Origin: CAYQTL01 sp964420405
GTDB taxonomy: Bacteria > Acidobacteriota > Thermoanaerobaculia > Thermoanaerobaculales > Sulfomarinibacteraceae
Assembly (NCBI GenBank): GCA_964420405.1
Contig: CAYQTL010000019.1
Coordinates: 1 to 62,749 of the forward strand
Reading direction: 5' to 3'
Length of the DNA stretch: 62,749 nucleotides
Positions within the stretch are counted from its first letter, which is position 1, and every line of letters begins with the position of its first letter. The notes below the pieces were generated by a model. That model was given only the letters and a program-made list of their open reading frames with translations, searched no databases and was not told where the DNA came from. Below, one piece after another: positions 8,991 to 17,921 of the stretch. A program made the position numbers and the translations under genes.

Positions 8991-10387
8991 TCGAGCGCCG
9001 GCGTCAGATCCAGTCGGCGCTGCTGCTGGCGGGCGACCTCCTCGCCACGGTGGGCTCGGTGCTGCTCGCCTACTGGCTGCGCTTCGACGTCGAGATCCAG
9101 CCGGTCACCAAGGGGGTCGCCCCGATCGAGCCGTACCTGAGGCTGATCCCGCCGATCGTGGTTCTCTGGCCGGTGGTGTTCTACTTCCAGGGCCTGTACC
9201 AGCAGCGCCGCATCCGCTCCAAGGTCGACGAGCTTTTCCGGGTGCTGGCGGCCGTGCTGCTGGCGGTGATCCTGCTCGCCGCCGGCCTCACCTTCTACCG
9301 CGAGTTCTCCTACTCCCGGGTCTTCCTGGCGACGTTCTTCGTGGTCGACGTGGTGCTCGTCAGCCTCACCCGTTGGGGGGTCCTGATGGCGCTGGCGCGG
9401 ATCCGGCGCTCGGGCGGCAACCTCCAGTCGGTGCTGGTGGTCGGCGCCGGGGAGCTCGGACGCAGGGTGGTCGAGCGCCTCGCGCTGCACCGCGAGTACG
9501 GGTTCCGGGTGGTCGGCTTCCTCGACGACGACCCGGGCAAGCAGCAGGGCTGCTTCCAGGGCTCGCCGGTGCTCGGCACCACCCAGGACCTGGAAGAGGT
9601 GGTCTGCCGCCACCACGTCGACCAGGTGATCATCGCCCTGCCGCTCGCCGCGCACCACAAGACCGTACGGCTGATCCGCCGGGCGGGGCAGCTGCTGGTG
9701 GACGTCAAGGTGGTGCCCGACCTGCTGCAGTACTACGTCATGAAGGCCGGCATCGAGGACCTCGACGGCCTGCCCGTGATCAACCTCACCCAGATGCCGC
9801 TGGCGGGCGCCAACCAGATCCTGAAGCGCGCCTTCGACATCGTCGGCTCGTCGATGCTGCTGCTGCTGTCGGCGCCGCTGCTCCCGGTCATCGCGTGGCT
9901 CGTCCGCCGTGAGGACGGCGGGCCGGTGTTCTACCGGCAGGTGCGGACCGGGATGGACGGGCGGTCGTTCACCATCCTCAAGTTCCGCTCCATGACGCCG
10001 GATGCCGACGGCGGCGACGGCGGCCACTGGACCCGCAACCACGACCCGAGAGTGACGCGGATCGGCGGGCTGCTGCGGCGCACCAACCTCGACGAGCTGC
10101 CCCAGCTGCTGAACGTGCTGCGCGGCGACATGTCGCTGGTCGGCCCGCGGCCCGAGCAGCCGGAGTATGTCGAGAGGTTCCGCTCGCGCTACCCCGAGTA
10201 CCACGCCCGCCACCGCGTCCGGGCGGGTCTCACGGGCTGGGCGCAGGTCAACGGTCTGCGCGGCGACAGCTCGATCCGCCAGCGGGTGGTGCACGACCTG
10301 TACTACATCCAGAACTGGAGCTTCGGGCTCGACCTGAAGATCCTCTGGCTGACGTTCCGGCTCGCCCTCCACTCGGCCCGCGGCTGA
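8987..10387 (+). CDS. Polyprenyl glycosyl-1-phosphate transferase (WcaJ/PssY type)
   Basis: A 466-aa polyisoprenyl-phosphate hexose-1-phosphate transferase. Four to five N-terminal membrane helices (about 10-130) and a CoA-binding-like nucleotide fold (VLVVGAGELGRRVVERLAL) are followed by the bacterial sugar transferase domain. That domain starts KRAFDIVGSSMLLLLSAPLL and contains FRSM, RRTNLDELPQLLNVLRGDMS, VGPRPEQPEY and GLTGWAQVNGLRG. It transfers a sugar-1-phosphate, usually glucose or galactose, onto undecaprenyl phosphate and so begins the repeat unit that the neighbouring transferases extend. ATG at 8987 sits in an ATGA overlap. The presence of this enzyme makes the whole left region a polysaccharide locus. 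Confidence 0.94.
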   Translation: MIERRRQIQSALLLAGDLLATVGSVLLAYWLRFDVEIQPVTKGVAPIEPYLRLIPPIVVLWPVVFYFQGLYQQRRIRSKVDELFRVLAAVLLAVILLAAGLTFYREFSYSRVFLATFFVVDVVLVSLTRWGVLMALARIRRSGGNLQSVLVVGAGELGRRVVERLALHREYGFRVVGFLDDDPGKQQGCFQGSPVLGTTQDLEEVVCRHHVDQVIIALPLAAHHKTVRLIRRAGQLLVDVKVVPDLLQYYVMKAGIEDLDGLPVINLTQMPLAGANQILKRAFDIVGSSMLLLLSAPLLPVIAWLVRREDGGPVFYRQVRTGMDGRSFTILKFRSMTPDADGGDGGHWTRNHDPRVTRIGGLLRRTNLDELPQLLNVLRGDMSLVGPRPEQPEYVERFRSRYPEYHARHRVRAGLTGWAQVNGLRGDSSIRQRVVHDLYYIQNWSFGLDLKILWLTFRLALHSARG

Positions 10388-10431
10388 GGATCCACCGCCC
10401 GGATCCTGCTCGCGAGCCCGTGCACGATGGG

Positions 10432-10590
10432 AGTTCCGATCCCGGTCCAGGGCCCGATCCCGGTGGATTCCGTCGGGATCAGCGGCAGCCGCAGGGGCGT
10501 CGACAACGGGCTCGGACAGCCGTCGCAGAATCGCCGTCGCGCCGGTCGGAATCGGGACCGAGTCGACCCGGGATCGGGAGGGGAGTCGGT
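10432..10590. repeat. Degenerate GATCCC-type repeat in spacer
   Basis: The 281-bp spacer after the sugar-phosphate transferase has scattered CCGATCCCGGT units at its left and CGGAATCGGGACCG/CGGGATCGGGAGG units at its right, a worn copy of the composite hexamer element. No coding potential is seen. Confidence 0.55.
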
Positions 10591-10641
10591 GGTGCCGTCG
10601 CGCGGCGGTCGTCGACCGCTGTACATCTCGCCGGAGCCGCC

Positions 10642-10647
10642 TAGAAT
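10642..10647 (+). promoter_or_regulatory. -10 box TAGAAT of the hybrid kinase gene
   Basis: TAGAAT lies 21 bases before the GTG at 10669, giving a leader of roughly 14-15 bases. It is the only AT-rich hexamer in this spacer. Confidence 0.5.
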
Positions 10648-10668
10648 ACCCTCGGGACGGCCCGCAAA

Positions 10669-12948
10669 GTGATCTCAGAAGACGACCCGGGCGACGAGGA
10701 GCGGTCGCGGGACGGCGGGCACGTCGAGCCGCGCCTCGACGACCGGAGCCTGTTCGAGTCGGTCCCGATCGGCCTGTACCGCACGACCCCGGACGGCCGC
10801 CTGCTGACGGCCAATCGGCGGCTGGTGGAGCTGCTCGGGTTCGGCAGCCTCGAGGAGCTGTGCGCGGTGTCGATGGAGTCGCTGTACGACAGCGGCGAGC
10901 GTCGCCGCGGATGGCTGCGGCAGGTGCTGGTCGGCGGCGAGGGCTTCCACGCCGAGGAGCTGCGGCTCAGGCGGCGGGACGGAGCCGAGCTGTGGGTCCG
11001 CGACGTGGCGCGGGCGGTGCGCCTGCCCGACGGCCGGGTGGTGATCGAGGGCAGCGTCGAGGATCTCACCGAGCAGCGCCGGACACGCGACGCCCTGCTG
11101 GAGAGCGAGGCCCGGCTACGGGCGATCGTCGAGCACAGCACCAACCTGTTCTACTCCCACACCCCCGACCACGTGCTGACGTACGTCAGCCCCCAGTGCC
11201 GGCACTTCCTCGGCGTCGAGCCTGCCGAGGCGTGCCGCCGGTGGACCGACTTCGTGACCGACAACCCGGTCAACGCGGCAGGGTTCGAGTCGACCCGGCG
11301 GGCGATCGCCACCGGCCGGCCCCAGCCGCCGTTCGAGCTGGAGCTGCGACGCGCCGACGGCAGCCGGCTCTGGGTGGAGGTGCGCGAGGCGCCGGTGGTG
11401 GACAGTGGCGAGACGGTGGCGGTGGTCGGCGCCCTGACCGACGTCTCGGGACGGCGGCGGGCGGAGGCCGAGCTGCGGGCCAGCGAGGAGCGCTACCGGA
11501 GGGTGGTCGAGGACCAGACAGAGTTCGTCGTCCGCTGGACGCCGGACACCACCCGGACCTTCGCCAACGAGGCCTACTGCCGGTACTTCGGGCTGCGGCG
11601 GGAGGAGGCGGAGGGGACGGGCTTTCTCCAGCAGGTGGCCCGCCCGGACCGGGAGGCGGTGCTCGCCAAGATCCCGCGGCTCAGCCCGGAGCAGCCGACC
11701 CTGACCGACGTCCGCCGGATGGTCCGGCCAGACGGCGAGCTCGCCTGGAACGAGTGGACCGACACCGCCCTGTTCGACGGTGGCGGCGAGCTGGTCGAGG
11801 TGCAGTCGGTGGGGCGTGACGTGACCGACCGCATCCGTCTCGAGGAGCAGCTGCGCCACGCCCAGAAGATGGAGGCGATCGGCCGGCTCGCCGGCGGGGT
11901 CGCCCATGACTTCAACAACCTCCTGCAGGTGCTGCTCGGCAGTGTCCAGCTCCTGGCGGCGCGCCCCGCCCTCGACGACGGGCTGCGGGCCGAGCTCGAC
12001 GAGATGGGGGAGGTGGTCGTGCGGGGCGCGCAGCTCGCCAGGCAGCTGCTGCTGTTCGCGAGGCGCGAGGCGCCGTCCCGCCGGCGCGTCGACCTCGGCG
12101 AGCTGGTGGCGGGCTCACGGCGCCTGCTGCGGCACCTGCTCCGGGAGAACGTCGAGCTCGACGTCGCGCGCGAGCCGGACCCGCTGCCGGTCGACGCCGA
12201 CGCCGCCCAGCTCGAGCAGGTGCTCGTCAACCTCGCGGCCAACGCGTCGGACGCGATGCCGGCGGGCGGCAGGCTCCGGATCCGGACCTTCCGCCGCGGC
12301 GACCGCGCCGTGCTGGAGGTGGCGGATACCGGGCAGGGGGTGGCCGAGGAGATCCGGTCGCGGCTGTTCGAGCCGTTCTTCACCACCAAGGAGCGCGGCA
12401 AGGGGACCGGTCTCGGGCTCGCCGTGGTCGACGGCATCGTCGGCCAGCACGACGGCGAGGTGGAGGTGGAGAGCCGGCTCGGCGAGGGCAGCCGGTTCCG
12501 CGTGCTGCTGCCGCTCGCCGCGGGGGCAGCGTCGGTCGAGGCGGTCGCCGATCTCCGCGAAGCCGCCCCGGTGCCGATGGCCGGAGCCCGGGTCGCGCTG
12601 GTGGAGGACGACCCGGGGGTTCGTGCGACGCTCGCCGAGGTGCTCGGGGCGGCCGGGCTGGAGGTCGTCGGGGCCGGCTCGGTGGCCGAGGGCCTCGGCA
12701 TCGCGGACCGGCGGGTGGACCTGCTCCTGACGGACTACATGCTGCCCGACGGCACCGGCCTCGAGCTCGCCCACGAGCTGTGGCGCTCGCGGCCGGAGCT
12801 GCCGGTTGTGGTGGTCTCCGGCTATGCCGAGGCCGCCGACGTGGCCGCCATGGTCGCCGACGGGCGCGTGACGTTCCTGGCGAAGCCCTTCTCCGTGGTC
12901 CGGCTGCTGGACGCGGTGCGCACGCGCCTCGCCGGGGGTTCGGGCTGA
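10669..12948 (+). CDS. Soluble hybrid histidine kinase, PAS-PAS-PAS-HisKA-HATPase-REC
   Basis: A 759-aa hybrid sensor kinase without signal peptide or membrane helices. Three PAS/PAC units span about 20-125, 140-265 and 275-390. The phosphoacceptor histidine is H413 in GGVAHDFNNLLQ. The ATPase domain has N-box NLAANASDAM, DTGQG and EPFFTTKERGKGTGLGLAVV. A C-terminal receiver carries the acidic pair VEDDPG, phospho-Asp D689 in LLTDYMLPDG and the conserved Lys in FLAKPF. It senses a cytoplasmic signal and passes phosphate to its own receiver and then presumably to an Hpt protein or regulator outside the window. It is monocistronic. The GTG start follows a TAGAAT box. Confidence 0.93.
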   Translation: MISEDDPGDEERSRDGGHVEPRLDDRSLFESVPIGLYRTTPDGRLLTANRRLVELLGFGSLEELCAVSMESLYDSGERRRGWLRQVLVGGEGFHAEELRLRRRDGAELWVRDVARAVRLPDGRVVIEGSVEDLTEQRRTRDALLESEARLRAIVEHSTNLFYSHTPDHVLTYVSPQCRHFLGVEPAEACRRWTDFVTDNPVNAAGFESTRRAIATGRPQPPFELELRRADGSRLWVEVREAPVVDSGETVAVVGALTDVSGRRRAEAELRASEERYRRVVEDQTEFVVRWTPDTTRTFANEAYCRYFGLRREEAEGTGFLQQVARPDREAVLAKIPRLSPEQPTLTDVRRMVRPDGELAWNEWTDTALFDGGGELVEVQSVGRDVTDRIRLEEQLRHAQKMEAIGRLAGGVAHDFNNLLQVLLGSVQLLAARPALDDGLRAELDEMGEVVVRGAQLARQLLLFARREAPSRRRVDLGELVAGSRRLLRHLLRENVELDVAREPDPLPVDADAAQLEQVLVNLAANASDAMPAGGRLRIRTFRRGDRAVLEVADTGQGVAEEIRSRLFEPFFTTKERGKGTGLGLAVVDGIVGQHDGEVEVESRLGEGSRFRVLLPLAAGAASVEAVADLREAAPVPMAGARVALVEDDPGVRATLAEVLGAAGLEVVGAGSVAEGLGIADRRVDLLLTDYMLPDGTGLELAHELWRSRPELPVVVVSGYAEAADVAAMVADGRVTFLAKPFSVVRLLDAVRTRLAGGSG

Positions 12949-13101
12949 GGCGACCCCGCGCTCACCGCACGTCGGCGACGACGCTCGCCCCTCTCCCGGG
13001 TCGCTGCCCGATGCGGCGGCGGTGCCGACGGCAGCGACCGGGTCTGCGGGCGCGCGGCGGCGAGTCGCGGTCGGTGGGCGGCTGCCGGCGAGACGCGGCC
13101 C

Positions 13102-14217
13102 TCACGCCGAGGCCACCTCCGTCAGCAGCTCGTGCCAGCGGTCGACGATCGGCTCCCAACGCAGGGCGGGAGCTCGGGCGGCGGCACGCTCGCGCAGGGT
13201 CCGGGCGGTGGCGGGCTCGAGCGCGGCGGCGATCGCCTCGGCGAGGGCGTCGGGCTCCCCCGCAGGCGCGAACAGCGCCGCGTCGCCCGCCACCTCGTGC
13301 AGCGGCGGGATGTCGGAAGCGACGCACGGCGTACCGCAGGCGATCGCCTCGCCGAGCGGCAGGCCCCAGCCCTCGGACTCGGAGGCGAGCACGAACACCT
13401 CGGCGTGCTGCAGCAGCGCGAGGGCGTCCTCGTCCGGGACGTAGCCGGGCAGGTGGATCCGCTCGCGCAGCGGCGACGCAGCGAGGCGGGCGCCGATCGG
13501 CCGCCAGCCCCAGCCGCGGCCGCCGGCGAGCACCAGGTCGGGCGGGTCGTCGTCGCGGCCCGCGAGCCGCTCCCACGCCGCCACGAGGTCCAGCAGCCCC
13601 TTGCGGGGCTCGAGGGTGCCGAGATGGAGGATGTAGCGGCGTCCGGCCGCGAACCGGCGCCGGACGCGGCCGCCGTCGTCGTCTGGAGGCGGCGGCCGGA
13701 ACGATCCGTCGACCCCGAGCGGAATCCGCACCACCCGCCGCCGTGCCCGCGGGGCGATCTCCCGCAGCAGCTCCGCGGTGCCGAGGGAGGAGGCCACCAC
13801 CACCGCGGCACGCTCGAGGGACTCCTCGAGGTAGGCGTTGAAGCAGAACCGGTTGGCGAGGGTGTGGCGGTGGGGATGGGTGCGCGGCGTCACGTCGTGC
13901 ACCACCGCGACCGCCGGGACCGGACAGCGCCGGGGCACGATCGCCAGCGGCGCGAGGTAGACGTCGACTCCGGCGCGGGCGAGAGCCGCGGGCAGGGCGG
14001 TGTGCAGCCAGAGGGTACCGGGCCAGGGAGCCGCCGGCAGCGGCAGGGCCTCGACCGCGGGGTGACGCAGGCGGTCGGGAAGGGCGAGCGGTTTCGAGGC
14101 GGCGAGCACGATCCGGTGACCCCAGCGCCCGGCCAGGCCCGACACCACCTCGACGGTCCACCGTCCGACGCCGGTCAGGGGCCCGATCAGGGCGCGCCCG
14201 TCACACCCGATATTCAT
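13102..14217 (-). CDS. Glycosyltransferase family 4
   Basis: A 371-aa GT4 enzyme with N-terminal IGCDGRALIGPLTGVGRWTV, interdomain LHLGTLEPRKGLLDLVAAW and donor-site SESEGWGLPLGEAIACGTPCV. It overlaps the upstream GT4 gene by 17 bases and the two read as one operon. The pair resembles tandem mannosyl/rhamnosyl transferases of O-antigen loci and probably adds successive sugars in the same glycan. The facing hybrid kinase gene is convergent. Confidence 0.9.
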   Translation of the reverse strand: MNIGCDGRALIGPLTGVGRWTVEVVSGLAGRWGHRIVLAASKPLALPDRLRHPAVEALPLPAAPWPGTLWLHTALPAALARAGVDVYLAPLAIVPRRCPVPAVAVVHDVTPRTHPHRHTLANRFCFNAYLEESLERAAVVVASSLGTAELLREIAPRARRRVVRIPLGVDGSFRPPPPDDDGGRVRRRFAAGRRYILHLGTLEPRKGLLDLVAAWERLAGRDDDPPDLVLAGGRGWGWRPIGARLAASPLRERIHLPGYVPDEDALALLQHAEVFVLASESEGWGLPLGEAIACGTPCVASDIPPLHEVAGDAALFAPAGEPDALAEAIAAALEPATARTLRERAAARAPALRWEPIVDRWHELLTEVASA

Positions 14218-15502
14218 CCGCCTCGTCGAGGGGCCGGCCCGCCGCCAGCCGGAGGGTCGCGGCGGTGGCCGCAGCCGCCCGGGCCCACGCGAAGCGCAGC
14301 GCCCGGCTGCGGCCTGCCGTGGCCAGGCGGGCCCGGTGGTCGCGGTCGGCGAGCAGGGAGGCGACGGCCGACGCGATGCCGGGGACGCTGGCCGGGTCGA
14401 CGTACACCGCCGCGGAGCCGGCCACCTCCGGCATCGCGGAGCGGCCCGAGGTGACGACCGGCGTGCCGCAGGCCATCGCCTCGAGCAGCGGCAGCCCGAA
14501 ACCCTCCAGCCAGGATGGGAACAGCAGGCAGTCGGCGTCCCGGTACAGGGCCAGCAGGGACGCCCGCGGCAGGTAGTCGAGGTGCACGATCCGGGCGCGC
14601 GCGGGCGAGCCGTCGAGCTCGCGGCGGATCGCGTCGGTCCGCCATCCCCATCGGCCCACCAGCACCAGACTTCCCGGGTAGCCCCACTCGACCACCAGCC
14701 GGAACGCCCGCAGCACCCCGACCAGGTTCTTGCGCGGCTCGAGGGTCGAGACGAACAGGAGATACGGGGTCGGCACCTCGGGGCGCTCGGCCGCGGCGAG
14801 CCGCCCTTCGTCCGCCAGGTCCGGGTCGAGCCCCTCGTGGATGGTGTGGACGCGCCGCCGGGAGATCCCCAGGTGGGCCTCGAGGTCGCCGGCGGTGGCG
14901 TCGGACACCGCGATCAGGCGGTCGGCCCGGAACAGGGTCGCAGGCAGCCGCTCGCGAAGGTCGGCCAGAGTCTCGGGGGCGACAGTCTCGGGCATCACCG
15001 CGAACGCCAGGTCGTGGACCGTCGCGACGAGGCTGCGGCCGAACGGGAGCTGGTCGGCGTGGGGGAAGAAGTTCGGCGCGAACACCACGTCGTTGTCGTC
15101 GAGCACCCGCAGCAGCGGCTCGACGGTGCGGCGCAGCAGCCACAGGGTGGGCCCGACGGGCAGCGGGAACCCCCGGGGCAGGTGATGGGTCCGCAGCCGC
15201 ATGCGGCTGCGCCCGGGCATCTCCGGCGGCGCCGCCTCGTCGGGCGCGAGGAACGTGTGGCCGTACAGGTTGTACTCGATGCCGTCGTCGCGCCGGTCGA
15301 GCGCCTGCAGCAGGTACCACTCGTACCAGCCGACGCCGGTCTTGGCCTCGGCGAAGGGGTACACGTCCACCCCCACCGAGACGACGTCGCGCTCGTCGCG
15401 GAGTCGCCGGTGGAACCGACGCCAGCGGCGGCGCAGGGTGCCGGCGAGATCCCGCGCGAGGTCGCCGAAGAAGGTGACGGTCAAGGAGAGCCGACCTGCC
15501 AT
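14201..15502 (-). CDS. Glycosyltransferase family 4
   Basis: A 433-aa GT4 enzyme with VGVDVYPFAEAKTGVGWYEW near the N-terminus, LFVSTLEPRKNLVGVLRAF in the linker and SWLEGFGLPLLEAMACGTPVV at the donor site. Three in-frame starts compete. ATG 15502 is preferred because a TACCAT -10 box ends ten bases before it, the short spacing seen at several other genes here; ATG 15514 would overlap that box. The basic, amphipathic first 45 residues may anchor it at the membrane surface. First gene of a two-gene operon. Confidence 0.88.
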   Translation of the reverse strand: MAGRLSLTVTFFGDLARDLAGTLRRRWRRFHRRLRDERDVVSVGVDVYPFAEAKTGVGWYEWYLLQALDRRDDGIEYNLYGHTFLAPDEAAPPEMPGRSRMRLRTHHLPRGFPLPVGPTLWLLRRTVEPLLRVLDDNDVVFAPNFFPHADQLPFGRSLVATVHDLAFAVMPETVAPETLADLRERLPATLFRADRLIAVSDATAGDLEAHLGISRRRVHTIHEGLDPDLADEGRLAAAERPEVPTPYLLFVSTLEPRKNLVGVLRAFRLVVEWGYPGSLVLVGRWGWRTDAIRRELDGSPARARIVHLDYLPRASLLALYRDADCLLFPSWLEGFGLPLLEAMACGTPVVTSGRSAMPEVAGSAAVYVDPASVPGIASAVASLLADRDHRARLATAGRSRALRFAWARAAAATAATLRLAAGRPLDEADEYRV

Positions 15503-15512
15503 TGCGGAGCGC

Positions 15513-15518
15513 ATGGTA
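15513..15518 (-). promoter_or_regulatory. -10 box TACCAT, short leader
   Basis: TACCAT on the reverse strand ends ten bases before the preferred ATG at 15502 and overlaps the alternative ATG at 15514. No Shine-Dalgarno sequence precedes either start. Confidence 0.45.
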
Positions 15519-15574
15519 CTGCACTCGCGCTGACCGCGTCGGAAAGCGGCGATTCCGGTCATCCTGCACGACCC

Positions 15575-15795
15575 GAGCGCTCCCGTGGCGCCGGCTTCCA
15601 GCCGGCAAGCACTCGTTCAAGCCCGGCGAGCCGGCGGCAGGGTCAGCGTCAGCGGCAGATGGCAGCGACAGCGTCAGCGTGCAGCCGCGGGTGACCGCGG
15701 TCGCCTCCTCCCGCGTCCGCGTCCGTGTCCTCCGCGTCCGTGCCCGATGCTGCGGCGAGCCACGTCCAGGGACAGGCAGGCCCAGTCGCTGAGGG
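15575..15795. repeat. Mosaic repeat island
   Basis: The 336-bp spacer contains, in order, one GCCGGC-TTCCA-GCCGGC stem-loop (15590-15606), a CAGCGTCAGCG-type stretch (about 15640-15685) and a GCGTCCGCGTCCGTG stretch ending in GTGCCCGATG (about 15710-15755). The same three modules recur together in other spacers. No gene is seen. Confidence 0.75.
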
Positions 15796-15826
15796 GCCGT
15801 CCCGACCTGCCGGCCGCCGGCTCCGG

Positions 15827-15832
15827 TAGGAT
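15827..15832 (+). promoter_or_regulatory. -10 box TAGGAT, leaderless start
   Basis: TAGGAT ends six bases before the ATG at 15839. There is no Shine-Dalgarno sequence between them, so the transcript is expected to begin at or next to the start codon. Confidence 0.6.
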
Positions 15833-15838
15833 GCCGTC

Positions 15839-16630
15839 ATGACGGACCTGGTGCGGGTGGAGACAGACGGGTCACTGCGGCTGCTGACGCTCGACGAGCC
15901 CGAGCGGGCGAACCCCCTGTCGGCGGCCATGGCGGAGCAGCTGACCGCCGCCCTCGAGGCGGCGGCGGGAGACCCCGGGGTACGGGCGGTGGTGCTGACG
16001 GGGGCGGGGAGACACTTCTCGGCGGGGGCCGATCTGGCGGCGCTGGAGCGGCTCGCCGCGGGCGGCGACGAGGACGCCAACCGGGACGACTCCGAGCGGT
16101 TGCGGCGCCTCTACGAGGCGCTGCTCGGCTGCCCGAAGCTCACCGTCGCCGCGGTCCACGGGGCGGCGATCGCAGGCGGTTGCGGCCTCGCCACCGCCTG
16201 CGACCTGGTGGTCGCGGAGCGCCGCGCACGGTTCTCCTACACCGAGGTCCGGATCGGGTTCCTCGCCGCGATGGTGCTGACGTTCCTGACCCGCCGGGTG
16301 CCGGGACACGTCGCACGCCGGCTGCTGCTCGACCCCGAGATGCTGTCGGGGGAGCAGGCGGTCGGGCTCGGCCTCGCCGACGAGCTCGTCGAGGACGGCA
16401 GCGCGCTCGAGCGGGCGCGGGAGCTGGCCCTCGCGATCTGCCGCAAGGCGTCGCCGTCGGCGGTCGCCGCGACGAAGCGCCTGCTCGACGACGTCGTCGG
16501 CCTCGGCTGGCGGGAGGCGCTCGCCGTCGCCGCCGAGGCCAACGTCCGCCAGCGGGCGGAGCCCGACTGCCGCCGCGGCGTGCGATCGTTCCTGGCCACC
16601 AAGTCGACCCCGGACTGGCTGGAGCCGTAG
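15839..16630 (+). CDS. Enoyl-CoA hydratase/isomerase family protein
   Basis: A 263-aa crotonase-fold enzyme. The oxyanion-hole segment HFSAGADL is at 59-66 and the second one, AAIAGGCGLATACDL, near 109-123. The glutamate that follows GGC in classical hydratases (GxELA) is glycine here, while the second catalytic acid is kept as E136 in SYTEVRIGF. That pattern fits methylglutaconyl-CoA hydratase-like or isomerase-type members rather than a standard beta-oxidation hydratase. It acts on a CoA thioester in the cytoplasm. It is monocistronic, with the repeat-rich spacer on both sides. The substrate is not determinable. Confidence 0.9.
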   Translation: MTDLVRVETDGSLRLLTLDEPERANPLSAAMAEQLTAALEAAAGDPGVRAVVLTGAGRHFSAGADLAALERLAAGGDEDANRDDSERLRRLYEALLGCPKLTVAAVHGAAIAGGCGLATACDLVVAERRARFSYTEVRIGFLAAMVLTFLTRRVPGHVARRLLLDPEMLSGEQAVGLGLADELVEDGSALERARELALAICRKASPSAVAATKRLLDDVVGLGWREALAVAAEANVRQRAEPDCRRGVRSFLATKSTPDWLEP

Positions 16631-16649
16631 GCGACGGGAGTCGGAGTCG

Positions 16650-16805
16650 TCTGCGATCAGGATTCCGATCCGCAGCCTGCTCCGATCCCGATCCCGATGG
16701 AGTCGGTCGCCAACGCGGCGGCGGTGGTCGGGGTCATCCTGGAACAGGGGCCGGGGGACAGGCGATCCGGGAACGGGATCGGGAACGGAATCGGGAACGG
16801 GACAG
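16650..16805. repeat. Composite inverted GATCCC/GGGATC hexamer element
   Basis: This element lies between two convergent genes. The left arm CCGATCCCGATCCCGATGG (about 16681-16699) is followed after some 70 bases by a right arm of GGGAACGGGATCGGGAACGG units (about 16768-16803). Because the arms are complementary it may also end transcription from both sides. Confidence 0.78.
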
Positions 16806-16807
16806 GC

Positions 16808-17503
16808 CTACGGCCACCACTCCCGGACGTCGGACCGCCACTCTCCAGCCGGCAGCGCGACGGTGCACACCGCCGGAACCGGGAGCGGCACCCGCAGCAG
16901 TCGCCAGTCCGCGGGGTCGTGGCCGGAGGGCAGGGCGACGAGGCGCGGCGGCGCGGCCGGGTCCGGCGCCACCTCGACCTCGCGGGGAGAGATGGCGAGA
17001 CCCTCGCCGACGGCTTTCATCCAGGCCTCCTTGGCGGTCCACAGGTGCAGGAACACCGGCGCCGGGTCGGTCGCAGCGGCCACCGCCGCCGCCTCCGCAG
17101 GCGTGAAGAACCTCTGTGCGAGCCGCACGGCGTCGTGGTCGCGCCCCGGCACCTCGAGGTCGACGCCCAGTCGCGTGCACGGCGCGAACGCGGCGACAAC
17201 GACGTCGCCGGAGTGGGACAGGTTGAAGGCGAGCGGCCGCGGCGGGCTCGGTCGCTCGAGCACCGGCTTGCCGCGGCCGGTGGTCGTCAGAGGCACCGCG
17301 ACCGGTGCGAGGTCGAGCAGGGCGGCGAGGGTCCGGCGCAGCAGCGCGCGGCCGGTCAGGAAGCGCCGGCGCGCGTCCTCGACCAGAAAGCGGTCGGCCC
17401 GGTCGCGCTCGGACGGGGCGAGGTCGGGCTCGAGGGCTGTGGCGGGGGGCATCCGGTCCAGGCCCGCCCACCACACCGCGACCGCGCCGGGTTCGAGCTG
17501 CAC
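16808..17503 (-). CDS. 4'-phosphopantetheinyl transferase, Sfp type
   Basis: A 231-aa enzyme that moves phosphopantetheine from CoA to a serine of acyl or peptidyl carrier proteins. The family signatures are FNLSHSGD (93-100), the Mg-binding GVDLE (113-117) and WTAKEAWMKAVGEGL (from 155). The length and two-subdomain layout are those of Sfp-type rather than AcpS-type enzymes. GTG at 17503 is four bases after the thioesterase stop and has GGAG upstream. It is the last gene of a three-gene operon with a thioesterase and an unknown 588-aa protein. No carrier protein or synthase lies in the window, so its target is elsewhere. Confidence 0.93.
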   Translation of the reverse strand: MQLEPGAVAVWWAGLDRMPPATALEPDLAPSERDRADRFLVEDARRRFLTGRALLRRTLAALLDLAPVAVPLTTTGRGKPVLERPSPPRPLAFNLSHSGDVVVAAFAPCTRLGVDLEVPGRDHDAVRLAQRFFTPAEAAAVAAATDPAPVFLHLWTAKEAWMKAVGEGLAISPREVEVAPDPAAPPRLVALPSGHDPADWRLLRVPLPVPAVCTVALPAGEWRSDVREWWP

Positions 17504-17507
17504 GGCG

Positions 17508-17921
17508 TCACTCCGGCGCGGAGTCGGCGAACGCCTCGAGCCGCGCGCGCAGCTCGGCGGGGATGCGCACCGCCCGGCCGCGGTCCGGGTCGACGCACGC
17601 CTGCACGGTGCGTGCGGCGGCGGCGGTGTGGCCGTCGGCCTCGACGCGGTACTCGAAGGCGAACGACGAGCCGCGGATGTCGGCTACGCGGACGCCGACG
17701 AGGACCCGGTCGTACAGGCCCACGGGGCGACGGTAGTCGATCTCGAGGCGCACGATGACGAAGGGGATGTCGAGCGCCTCCCGACCGCCGAACCTGTCCC
17801 GCCACAGCTCGGCGCGGGCGACCTCGACCCACGAGGCGAACACGGCGTTGTTGACGTGCGCGAACGCGTCGAGATCGCGCCAGCGGACCTGGATGGGACA
17901 GCTGTAGGGGTAGCCGTCCAT
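17508..17921 (-). CDS. Acyl-CoA thioesterase, 4HBT (YbgC/FadM) family
   Basis: A 137-aa single hot-dog protein. RWRDLDAFAHVNNAVFASW near residues 14-32 holds the catalytic Asp of the 4-hydroxybenzoyl-CoA thioesterase type, and ARAELWRDRF and YRRPVGLYD follow as expected. It hydrolyses an acyl-CoA or acyl-carrier thioester. The ATG shares one base with the stop of the upstream gene (TGATG), so the two are coupled. A long upstream in-frame extension is only the shadow of that gene. Confidence 0.92.
   Translation of the reverse strand: MDGYPYSCPIQVRWRDLDAFAHVNNAVFASWVEVARAELWRDRFGGREALDIPFVIVRLEIDYRRPVGLYDRVLVGVRVADIRGSSFAFEYRVEADGHTAAAARTVQACVDPDRGRAVRIPAELRARLEAFADSAPE

Noticed and set aside
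15503..15562. Longer start for the GT4 gene at 15562
   Set aside because: The extra residues (TGIAAFRRGQRECST) lie upstream of the likely -10 box and next to repeat sequence.
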